IMG/VR virus record: IMGVR_UViG_3300025873_000017
Coordinates: 1-34,898 of that record
From: a virus
Length of the DNA stretch: 34,898 nt
Direction: 5' to 3' (one strand)
The notes under the pieces are model-generated. The model was given only the letters and a program-made list of their open reading frames with translations. It searched no databases and had not been told where the DNA came from. The translations under genes were made by a program, and so were the position numbers. Of this stretch, positions 28,029 to 34,898 are shown one piece after another. Positions within the stretch are counted from its first letter, which is position 1. Each line of letters starts with the position of its first letter.

Positions 28029-29885
28029 TTAATCGTATATATCTCCCCAATTGGATCCGAACTCATAGTCTACTTTGTTGGGAACTTCAAGTGTAACAGC
28101 ATTCTCCATAATCTCAACAATTTTTTGGGCCTCTTTTTCATCTTTAATAGATAAATCAAGTTCATCGTGAATTTGAATATGCGCTATGATTCCTTCTTTA
28201 TATAATTCTAGCATAGATTTTTTTGTCATATCAGCAGCTGATCCTTGAATTAATTTATTTAAAGATTTGTATGTGTATGCTCTTCGAATTCCTGGTCCAT
28301 GTTCCCTGAGTGCTTCTTCATGAGGCATGGCCTTATGCATACCAAAACTATTTGGTTCCCATAAATGAAACCTGCAAAGTCTTCCGAGTAAAGTTCTTAT
28401 CTGTCCTCGATCCTGTGCTCTGTTAGATGCTTTCTCCATTAGCTGTTTAACAAAAGGAACTTTAGCATGGTACTGATTAAATAAGTCGGCTGCTTTTTCT
28501 TTTGTGATTCCTAGTTCTGCTTGAAGTTTAGCTTTACCCATTCCATAAAATAATCCTAAGTTAATTGTCTTGGCCTGTGATCTAGGAATCTCTGCCATGT
28601 CGGCTACGGTCTGGTGAAAATCTGCTTTAACATTATCATTATAAGAATCTACAACATCATAGACAGAAGGTAATTTATAAAGTGATGCATAGTGTACGAC
28701 GAGTCTTGGTTCCTGTTGATTGTAATCGAAGCAACCCCACTTACATCCTTCTTCAGGTATAAATAAACTTCTGATCTTGGGTCCTAAGTCTTTGTTTCTA
28801 GCGGGAATTTGTTGGAGGTTGGGATTTTGATAACTAAATCTTCCTGTGACCGTGCCTCCTCCTGCATTTCTAAGTTGGTTAATCTCTGCATGGATTCTGC
28901 CTTTATGTTCGTATCTTAAAATAGAATCAATGAATGTAGTGTGAGCTTTATTTATTTCTCTCGCTTTAGCAATTAGGTTTACGACCGGATGTTTATGTTC
29001 TTGTAAAAAATTTTTAGTAAAAGAGGGGGCAGATGTTTTTTCTGTTCGAGGGTATTCTATTTTTAACATATCAAATACATTAGCAACAGACCGTGCCGCC
29101 CAGATTTGTGCATCAATATTTGTTTCACTTTTTATCTTATGTAATAAATCTTGTTCTGCTTTTTTAAATTCTTTTTTCATTGCATGAGCTCTTTCAATGT
29201 CAACACGCACACCTTTAAATCTCATGTCCACAAGACAGGGGAAAAGTTCTGTTTCTAAATCAAAGATGTCCTCCAGGTCCTGATTAATAATTTCTTTTTT
29301 CATCTCTTGCCAAAGCCCTAAAGTAATCTCTGCATCTCGTTCTGCGTAAGATCCTGCATGCATAGCTGGTAGTTTATACATTTCAGCTTTTGGATCTATT
29401 CCCCATTCAGAGGCAGCTTCAGCTAAAGCAGATTCATTTTTTCCATATCCTAAATAGTGCCAGGATAAACTGTTAAGATCATAACGGAATCTGTTTTCAT
29501 CTGTTACAGCTGCAGCAATCATTGTACAGACAATGTCACCGTTGATTTTAAATCCCATCTTTTTTAGCCAGCAGACGTCGTACATAGCGTTGTGAAATAT
29601 TTTTGTGGAAGGAGATTCTAAAATATCCTTAAGCCAAGATAAAACTTTAGCTTTTTCCATATTACCCCCACCTTCATGGGCAATAGGAAAGTATCCTTTG
29701 TAAAAAGAAGTAGCTACAGCAATCCCTATAACTTCTCCATTACCAATAATGGCACCGGATCCTTTTTTAATCAGATCAGGATCTTTTGTTTCTAAGTCTA
29801 TCGCTATTTCATCTGCTTGACGTAGGTCGGGATACTCTGTTGGTTTCACCCATTCGGTTTGAGCTTCAAATTTTGGTATTCTCAT
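28029..29885 (-). CDS. DNA polymerase I-type (family A) with 3'-5' exonuclease (618 aa)
   Basis: Exonuclease: IAIDLET (Asp30, Glu32), IFHNAMYD (Asn99, Asp103), YAERD (Tyr180, Asp184). Polymerase: motif A CFDYNQQEPR (Asp387), motif B RSQAKTINLGLFYGMG (Arg435, Lys439, Leu443, Tyr447), motif C QIHDELD (His573, Asp574, Glu575). No 5'-3' nuclease domain. The motif B Leu443 aligns with E. coli Phe762; Leu at this site has been linked to slower or temperate-type replication in phage ecology. It copies phage DNA with the helicase and primase upstream. Start overlaps the oxygenase stop by one base. Confidence 0.97.
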   Translation of the reverse strand: MRIPKFEAQTEWVKPTEYPDLRQADEIAIDLETKDPDLIKKGSGAIIGNGEVIGIAVATSFYKGYFPIAHEGGGNMEKAKVLSWLKDILESPSTKIFHNAMYDVCWLKKMGFKINGDIVCTMIAAAVTDENRFRYDLNSLSWHYLGYGKNESALAEAASEWGIDPKAEMYKLPAMHAGSYAERDAEITLGLWQEMKKEIINQDLEDIFDLETELFPCLVDMRFKGVRVDIERAHAMKKEFKKAEQDLLHKIKSETNIDAQIWAARSVANVFDMLKIEYPRTEKTSAPSFTKNFLQEHKHPVVNLIAKAREINKAHTTFIDSILRYEHKGRIHAEINQLRNAGGGTVTGRFSYQNPNLQQIPARNKDLGPKIRSLFIPEEGCKWGCFDYNQQEPRLVVHYASLYKLPSVYDVVDSYNDNVKADFHQTVADMAEIPRSQAKTINLGLFYGMGKAKLQAELGITKEKAADLFNQYHAKVPFVKQLMEKASNRAQDRGQIRTLLGRLCRFHLWEPNSFGMHKAMPHEEALREHGPGIRRAYTYKSLNKLIQGSAADMTKKSMLELYKEGIIAHIQIHDELDLSIKDEKEAQKIVEIMENAVTLEVPNKVDYEFGSNWGDIYD

Positions 29886-30379
29886 TAAAAATAATTAAAG
29901 TTAATGTTAATTCTAGCTTGTTGATTCGTACAAGTTGTACTGTTATGGGGGATACTTGCATCAAAAAAGAATGCTTGATTTTCTATACTCGGTATAAATT
30001 TTTTACCTACACGAGTTCCTCCATCACAAGTATTTAAAGACAAGACTAAAGCTTTGTGTTTAAACTCGTGATCTGTATGGGGATAATGATGTAAAAGGGT
30101 ATCTGTTCTCGGATATAAATTTAATTTAGCTCTTATTAATGCTTTCGCTTTAAGTGTATCCCAAATAATAGGTTTTACTAATTCGTAAAAGTCACTCATG
30201 ATAGCATGGTCATAGAAAAGGTGGGTAAAATAAAAATGTTCTAAGCTTTTTTCGTTAGTTTTGTGGGCAACTGTACGTTGTAGATAAAATGGCAATTTAG
30301 ATCCGTCTATCCCCTCTACAAAGACGCTTTTAAGTTTATTAAAGTAGTCTTTATCCAAATAGTTTTTTATTACTTTCAT
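29885..30379 (-). CDS. 2OG-Fe(II) oxygenase-like protein (164 aa)
   Basis: HYPHTDHEFKHKALVLSLNT carries the HxD pair (His101, Asp103), FFFDASIPHNS the distal His (145), and QARININF the Arg (156) for 2-oxoglutarate. Third oxygenase-like gene in the window and the one placed inside the replication genes, directly before the polymerase, so DNA or a replication protein is a possible substrate. Smaller than the other two; one or two strands of the fold may be compressed. Confidence 0.75.
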   Translation of the reverse strand: MKVIKNYLDKDYFNKLKSVFVEGIDGSKLPFYLQRTVAHKTNEKSLEHFYFTHLFYDHAIMSDFYELVKPIIWDTLKAKALIRAKLNLYPRTDTLLHHYPHTDHEFKHKALVLSLNTCDGGTRVGKKFIPSIENQAFFFDASIPHNSTTCTNQQARININFNYF

Positions 30380-30597
30380 TATGAATAATCTCTTTCAATT
30401 ATCATATCTATGAAATGTTTTGCCTTTTCCAAATCTTGCTTTTTTCCTTTCAACCTGTGTCTCAAGATATATTTTATAACGCATCCTTCTGGATAAAGCA
30501 ACTCGTTTTCAACTACGAACTTACTTGGCTGAATTTTAAACTTCTGATAATGTGTTCCACCAATTTGTTTATTGTAGACTTTCGATGTCGTAACCAT
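30379..30597 (-). CDS. DUF3310 (SaV-like) protein (72 aa)
   Basis: The GGTHYQKFKIQPSKFVVENE start, then GCVIKYILRHRLKGKKQDLE and KAKHFIDMI, is the DUF3310 pattern (GG-HY...QP...G...KY..R...K...DL.KA...). Occurs in many phages beside replication genes; role unproven, possibly nucleotide-related. Overlaps the helicase gene by 29 bases. Confidence 0.85.
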   Translation of the reverse strand: MVTTSKVYNKQIGGTHYQKFKIQPSKFVVENELLYPEGCVIKYILRHRLKGKKQDLEKAKHFIDMIIERDYS

Positions 30598-32056
30598 GGT
30601 CCTCCTTTTTTGCTGCCATAATATATAAATTTTGTTTAGTACGCGTGACGCCTACATACCAAACCCGGTGTTCTTCGTCTTCTTTATCGAGACTTTTTTC
30701 GATAGCCTCCCGGATAGTTTTGGTATTATCCATAATAAGTAAAACATTATCAGCTTCGCCTCCTTTGGCTGAATGAATCGTTGATAGTTTAACTCTAGCT
30801 TTTTTGGATAATTCTTCGCCCGCCTGCATCATATTTCTAATGTAGAGACTGTCCTCAGGTTCAGTTTCAAAAACTTCAGACCATTGCTGAGTGGGGCTAT
30901 AACCAAATTCTTTTAAGTCATAAAGTCTTTCTTCTTTTTCTAGAAATTCCTTTCCAAAAAACTCAAATAAATCTCTACATTCTGAAATGGATAGTTGAGA
31001 CCCATTTGTCCAGCGTATATAGTTTTGAATAGCATCGTAGAGACGAGTCTTATAACTCTTTCTGTTTTTATATTCGAAATAAATTCCCATATCTCTAAGT
31101 AATGGTTTAAGCTTTCTTAATTTATCATTGTAACGAGCTAACACTAACCATTTTCCCTTGTGCAAAGGAACATCTTCAATAGAAGTAACCGGCTGTACGA
31201 ATCCATCTTCATCTCTTGCCTTCCATTTTTTTTCTAATCTCCGTTCCTTTGGTATTCTACTTAAAATATTGTCAGCAATATGTTGAACGAGTTTAGGAAC
31301 TCGATAGGATTGTGGTAATACTATTTCTTTTGCAGGTTCTTGTTGAAATCTTTTAACATCAGCACCCGCCCATCCATAAATAGCTTGATCATCATCACCA
31401 GCCAAGATAACATATTTGGAATTTTTCTTTAAGACATCAAACATTTTCCACTGAATCGGCGATAAATCTTGTGCTTCATCAATAAAAACGACGTCATATT
31501 TCGGACATAATTCGGCCACAATGAAATTTTCGATCATGTCTGTGTAGTCTTTGAGAGAATATGCTTTTTTATAGTTGTCTAATTCTGCTTTTAAAATATG
31601 TAATAAATTTCTATCTAAGTCTTGAGAATACATGTCCGTATTATATTCTGCCTCAGTAGATATTTCTTTGATTCGAGCAGCATTAATTATATTAAAATAT
31701 TCACTATCGGAATTAACAAAACCGGTTGTCTCTTGTCCATTACTATAAACTGTTACTTCTATTCCTAAATCTCTTCCTATGTCTTCATAATGTTCGTCCT
31801 GCATCACTTCACTTTTCTTCATGCCTAATTTCCAGAAGGCCAGAGAATGAAGAGTTCTAAAATGTTTTAATTGTTTTTCACCGATGTGTGGATTTTGATC
31901 GAGCATTCTTTCCTTAGCTTCACCGGCAGCTTTCTTAGTAAAAGCAAAATATCCTATTTTATCAATAGGAGTTCCTAGTTTGAGAAAAGTTTGGGCATAA
32001 TGTAAGAGACGTGTTGTTTTCCCTGTTCCCGGAGGCCCGAGTATTTTTCTCATCAT
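30569..32056 (-). CDS. UvrD/Rep-type SF1 DNA helicase (495 aa)
   Basis: Motifs in order: GPPGTGKT (7-14), AFTKKAAGEAKER (Ia), VFIDEAQDLSPIQ (Walker B, about 190-202), ILAGDDDQAIYGWAGAD (III, about 217-233), PQSYRVP (IV), STIHSAKGGEADNVLL (V) and VWYVGVTRTKQNLYIM (VI). Complete, if compact, for the UvrD family. Unwinds DNA 3' to 5'. Starts at an ATGA overlap with the primase. Together with primase and polymerase it forms the replication set. Confidence 0.95.
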   Translation of the reverse strand: MMRKILGPPGTGKTTRLLHYAQTFLKLGTPIDKIGYFAFTKKAAGEAKERMLDQNPHIGEKQLKHFRTLHSLAFWKLGMKKSEVMQDEHYEDIGRDLGIEVTVYSNGQETTGFVNSDSEYFNIINAARIKEISTEAEYNTDMYSQDLDRNLLHILKAELDNYKKAYSLKDYTDMIENFIVAELCPKYDVVFIDEAQDLSPIQWKMFDVLKKNSKYVILAGDDDQAIYGWAGADVKRFQQEPAKEIVLPQSYRVPKLVQHIADNILSRIPKERRLEKKWKARDEDGFVQPVTSIEDVPLHKGKWLVLARYNDKLRKLKPLLRDMGIYFEYKNRKSYKTRLYDAIQNYIRWTNGSQLSISECRDLFEFFGKEFLEKEERLYDLKEFGYSPTQQWSEVFETEPEDSLYIRNMMQAGEELSKKARVKLSTIHSAKGGEADNVLLIMDNTKTIREAIEKSLDKEDEEHRVWYVGVTRTKQNLYIMAAKKEDHGYDIESLQ

Positions 32057-33693
32057 AAGATTTCTGTTTTATGTTTTATGTTAGTGTGATGAATCGGAAC
32101 GTTTTCAAATTCTTTAATAGAAATTTTTACGACATTTTTAGTCGGTGTATTATATTTCCCTTCCTCTTTACTAGGGAATCTTTTTTGATCTAAGAATTCT
32201 ATTTCACATTTTTCGTAGGTCTTCATCATCATTGTACCTGTTTTATCTTCGTTGTACTTCCAGTTCTTAGATTTTAGTTTGTCATAAAATTTATCAAATT
32301 TAAAAAAAGCATATCCATCTTGAATTAAAACCGTTCCTGTTTTAAAGGATGCATCAGCCTGGGCTTTAGCTCCATTAATCTTAGCGTGCAAGACGCCGTG
32401 TAATTTCTCTTTAGGAGTGGTACCGATCGGTGGCGAAACAACTTCCTGAGTTTTAAATAAAGCGTCCAGAACTGCTTGATCACTTTTGATGATTGGAGGA
32501 ACGAATTCTGCGTCCTTGGCTATTGCGTTTCTTCTTTTACGTTGGTCGGTCACATGTTCTATGCTTCTACAATGTACGGTAGTTGTGGTGAATCCATCAG
32601 ATTTAATAACATCAAATTCAAATTCTGGTTCTGGATCTAGGGCTATTTTTTTTAAATTAGTTAATTCTGGATAATTTCCCTTGGAACCAGCCAGTACTCC
32701 AAATTTTTTCGTAACACATATTCCTTTTTTACAATGATCACTAATAGGACTTTGAGTACAAGTAAAACCTTTTTCAGATCTATTCCATGATCTTACCTTG
32801 GCATTTAATAATTGATCATCCCATGCATTAGCATATTGTTCTTCAAAATATTTTACAGGTGCATTCTTAACTTTTTTTTTCCATGTGTCCGGATACTTTA
32901 GCTTAACGAAGACATGATAATTATACATGAATCTGTCTCTACCATCGAATTTAGGATCTTTCATAATTTTAGATAGATGAGCTAAACAAGGAGGACCATC
33001 TTTAAAGTCTTCATCAGTCCCTTCATATATTTGTTTATCTATGCCCTCGGTTATAGCATCTAGATTTTTTACTTCTACAAGGTTAGCTTCGGCTACTTTT
33101 ATAAATTGTTCAAAAGTGAAAGGAGTTCCATCTACATTGAGAGCCTGTCGTTGAGTTTTTTTGTAATAAGGCAAATTAATAAATTGTCCTGGTCTTAGTT
33201 CACCAGTCTCGGTGTCTTTGGTTAATTGAGTTTGTTTTGGAAAAATTTCATTATCAGGTTTTAAATTAAAGAGAGGAAGAAGATTACTTAGAAAGGATAC
33301 TAATAAAGCAGCTGATACAAACTCCTTCATAAATATAAATAAATGGAGCCCTCCGCTTTTAGATTCTATAGGTATTAAAGGTAATTTAAATTCTTGAATT
33401 TTATCTATGAAAAATTTTTTGTCGTAGTCCTTGTAACTACACCCAGGGATTTTATCTGGATCTACATCAATAACTGCAAATTTAACTTGTGCATTTTCAT
33501 TTGTAGGCTGGATGCCCACAGATTTGGCACCATTTAAATGATCGATAAAGATTTGATCCGTGAATGGTTCATAGTTCCATCTATAATCTGGCTTTCTTTT
33601 TCCAGTTTTGGGTTCTATTTTAACGTTGGTCCAATCAGCGACACCATACGCGCCTCTATAACCATCAAAAATCTGTATGTATTTCTTCTCCAT
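32053..33693 (-). CDS. Archaeo-eukaryotic primase (AEP)-like protein with PriL-like Fe-S cysteines (546 aa)
   Basis: AEP signature: FAVIDVDPD (Asp76, Asp78) and SKSGGLHLFIF (His117), followed by DNEIFPKQTQL and GQFINLPYY. Downstream, GPPCLAHL (Cys236), then FTCTQSPISDHCKKGICVTK with Cys312, Cys321 and Cys326, gives four cysteines spaced like the iron-sulfur domain of primase large subunits. A long C-terminal part of unknown fold follows (370-546). It makes primers for the family A polymerase. Fe-S identity is inferred from spacing and from the PPC / ...RDRF context. Confidence 0.75.
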   Translation of the reverse strand: MEKKYIQIFDGYRGAYGVADWTNVKIEPKTGKRKPDYRWNYEPFTDQIFIDHLNGAKSVGIQPTNENAQVKFAVIDVDPDKIPGCSYKDYDKKFFIDKIQEFKLPLIPIESKSGGLHLFIFMKEFVSAALLVSFLSNLLPLFNLKPDNEIFPKQTQLTKDTETGELRPGQFINLPYYKKTQRQALNVDGTPFTFEQFIKVAEANLVEVKNLDAITEGIDKQIYEGTDEDFKDGPPCLAHLSKIMKDPKFDGRDRFMYNYHVFVKLKYPDTWKKKVKNAPVKYFEEQYANAWDDQLLNAKVRSWNRSEKGFTCTQSPISDHCKKGICVTKKFGVLAGSKGNYPELTNLKKIALDPEPEFEFDVIKSDGFTTTTVHCRSIEHVTDQRKRRNAIAKDAEFVPPIIKSDQAVLDALFKTQEVVSPPIGTTPKEKLHGVLHAKINGAKAQADASFKTGTVLIQDGYAFFKFDKFYDKLKSKNWKYNEDKTGTMMMKTYEKCEIEFLDQKRFPSKEEGKYNTPTKNVVKISIKEFENVPIHHTNIKHKTEIL

Positions 33694-33705
33694 AATATCT
33701 TTTCA

Positions 33706-33733
33706 TGGGCCCTTAAGTCTCCCGCCGGGCCCA
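33706..33733. repeat. TGGGCCC inverted repeat before the primase
   Basis: TGGGCCC (33706-33712) pairs with GGGCCCA (33727-33733) around a 14-base GC-rich loop in the gap between primase and the next gene. The core matches the GC hairpins at 13079-13130, 15540 and 16346. It stands between two genes of one operon, so processing or internal regulation is possible. Confidence 0.55.
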
Positions 33734-33744
33734 CGTCATGCATG

Positions 33745-33764
33745 ATTTCTTCTTCCGAAGAAAT
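33745..33764. repeat. Hairpin just after the 33764 gene stop
   Basis: ATTTCTTC (33745-33752) pairs with GAAGAAAT (33757-33764) around TTCC. It overlaps the stop codon of the upstream gene. No T-run follows on the minus strand, so it is more likely a processing or stabilising hairpin than a terminator. Confidence 0.4.
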
Positions 33765-34537
33765 TAGAAATGCGCTTCAGACCCTTTCGGTTTTTCCTCG
33801 CCATGTTTTGCTCTAACATTTCCTTTAGAAATGTTTTCAGAAAACGTTTTGGCTTGTTGATAGAGCGAACTATCAGTGACTGGTCCTACCTTACTTACTT
33901 CCCAACCAAACCAAGTGCCTTTGTCATTAGACATTTGAGTTGTTTTTAGTTTGTAAATATGGCTAAAAGATGCCGGAGTAAATGATCCAGCTTTACCTTT
34001 TATTTTTAAACCACTCATCATTGAGTTCCATTTTCTACTAATTTTTAATTGAGTAGATTTCATAGAAATCAATGCGGTTGAAGGACTATCTCCTAAGATA
34101 ATCACAAAATGTGACGCAGTTTTTTCGATGTAATTACCATTAGGTAATCTATCTTTATAATTTGCATCGGCTTTTGTTTTTGAGATGATGTCAGATGAAG
34201 ATGGGTAGATGTTAATTGGCGCACCTAGACCTTCCCCTCTATCCTTCCATTCAAGATATTCAAGTTTATAATAAGCTGGAATAACATTAATGCCTTCCAC
34301 CCCGTTATATAACTCTCCAGTAACAGAATTGTAAATCATTCCTGCTTCTGCACCTGCCACATATTTACCATCCCTTTTGTTTACTTCAGGTGATAACTGT
34401 GCAAGGATTTTTAAGAAAGGCAACGCTAAGTCTTGTTGACCTATATTGCCTAGTCCTTTCCCCATGTCATCTTCAAACATATTGGCTGGAAGAGGAGCAT
34501 CGGTTCTTTTTGTCATGGTTCCTTGTTCTTTGCTCAT
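33764..34537 (-). CDS. Putative ssDNA-binding/replication-associated protein (257 aa)
   Basis: Contains DLALPFLKILAQLSPEVNKR, GAEAGMIYNSVTGELYNGVE, GINVIPAYYKLEYLEW and SALISMKSTQLKISRKWNSM-type segments, a recurring protein family at the head of replication clusters in marine phages. Mostly beta-rich with an acidic-to-basic C-terminal tail. The neighbour genes suggest a single-strand DNA-binding or recombination accessory function; no proof. AAGGAAAA lies before the ATG, inside the end of the upstream gene. Confidence 0.6.
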   Translation of the reverse strand: MSKEQGTMTKRTDAPLPANMFEDDMGKGLGNIGQQDLALPFLKILAQLSPEVNKRDGKYVAGAEAGMIYNSVTGELYNGVEGINVIPAYYKLEYLEWKDRGEGLGAPINIYPSSSDIISKTKADANYKDRLPNGNYIEKTASHFVIILGDSPSTALISMKSTQLKISRKWNSMMSGLKIKGKAGSFTPASFSHIYKLKTTQMSNDKGTWFGWEVSKVGPVTDSSLYQQAKTFSENISKGNVRAKHGEEKPKGSEAHF

Positions 34538-34539
34538 GA

Positions 34540-34898
34540 TTATTTTTTCCTTGTTATTTTTGTTCTGTTGCCCGTGAACAGGTTAAATAAGTCAGAGGGA
34601 ATCTCTTGTCCAGATTCTAAACGCTCTCTAACTAATGCTTTAAGTGTCATAGGTTCAACCTTTAATTTCTGGACAGGTTCAAACCCTTGACCTTTTGCAA
34701 GGATCGCATATTGCGATGCCTTGGTGTCTTCGTTACGACCAAAAGCAACAGTAACCTCATTTTTAATAAGATCACCTAGGCCGTTGTCTCGAAGCCATTT
34801 AAATGCTTCTTCCTTTTTTGCAATTGGAATAGAAGCACCGTAGACGGGTTTAACTTCAACTGAAGATCCGTCTGCGAGTTTTAATGTAGAGATATTCA
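34540..34898 (-). CDS. Partial hypothetical replication-cluster protein (N-terminus beyond window)
   Basis: An open frame of 118 codons to TAA at 34540-34542, without a start in the window. It reads ISTLKLADGSSVEVKPVYGA, AKKEEAFKWLRDNGLGDLIK, VTVAFGRNEDTKASQYAIL and ends TGNRTKITRKK. The GASIP...AFKWLRDNG...LVRERLESGQEIP pattern recurs in marine phage contigs beside the gene at 33764. Probably co-functional with that gene; function unknown. Confidence 0.65.
   Translation of the reverse strand, partial: NISTLKLADGSSVEVKPVYGASIPIAKKEEAFKWLRDNGLGDLIKNEVTVAFGRNEDTKASQYAILAKGQGFEPVQKLKVEPMTLKALVRERLESGQEIPSDLFNLFTGNRTKITRKK

Noticed and set aside
1-34898. CRISPR array, integrase, transposase or tRNA gene anywhere in the window
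   Set aside because: No regularly spaced repeats with unique spacers, no tyrosine or serine recombinase motifs, no DDE transposase and no tRNA fold were found.

Overview
The window is about 35 kb of an AT-rich genome of a tailed double-stranded DNA phage. The evidence is an uninterrupted set of phage genes: large and small terminase, an 837-residue portal, scaffold, major capsid protein, family A DNA polymerase, SF1 helicase, primase and recombination nucleases. There are no ribosomal, tRNA or bacterial metabolic genes. Gene content resembles uncultured marine phages: GroES-like co-chaperonin, cold-shock protein, several 2OG-Fe(II) oxygenases, a SET-domain protein and many tiny basic or membrane proteins. 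The host cannot be read from the sequence; a marine bacterium is an inference. I see no integrase, prophage repressor or phage RNA polymerase. Both ends are cut inside genes (major capsid protein at position 1, an unnamed gene at 34898).

Layout. Positions 34898 to 23380 (minus strand) are one tightly packed replication block: a likely ssDNA-handling protein, an archaeo-eukaryotic-type primase with a PriL-like cysteine set, UvrD-like helicase, DUF3310 protein, 2OG oxygenase and DNA polymerase. A run of very small proteins follows, including a metallothionein-like one, lipoproteins, membrane proteins and zinc ribbons. Positions 23163 to 18500 (minus) start from their own sigma70-like promoter. 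They hold small regulatory-looking genes, a LAGLIDADG endonuclease, another 2OG oxygenase, a SET-domain protein, endonuclease VII, a RecB-like nuclease, and a 23-residue protein that is mostly lysine.

The centre (13.0 to 18.5 kb) is the control region. It changes strand several times and holds sigma70-like promoters with 17-bp spacers, several sharing a GGGA just before the -10 box. It also has palindromic operators, GC-rich hairpins repeating GTGGGCCCGCCC, a possible structured RNA, and plus-strand genes including a Gp88-family protein and the small terminase. Three or four of these promoters sit so close to the start codon that the mRNA should be leaderless.

Positions 12948 to 1 (minus) are the morphogenesis operon: large terminase, two virion-associated proteins, portal, a holin-like protein, small basic proteins, cold-shock protein, GroES-like co-chaperonin, scaffold, a decoration-like protein and major capsid protein. 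Tail genes should lie beyond position 1. Most genes overlap by 1 to 60 bases, so translational coupling is probably widespread. About twenty genes given here are too short to stand out by length; they were accepted on ribosome-binding sites and start/stop overlap with neighbours.
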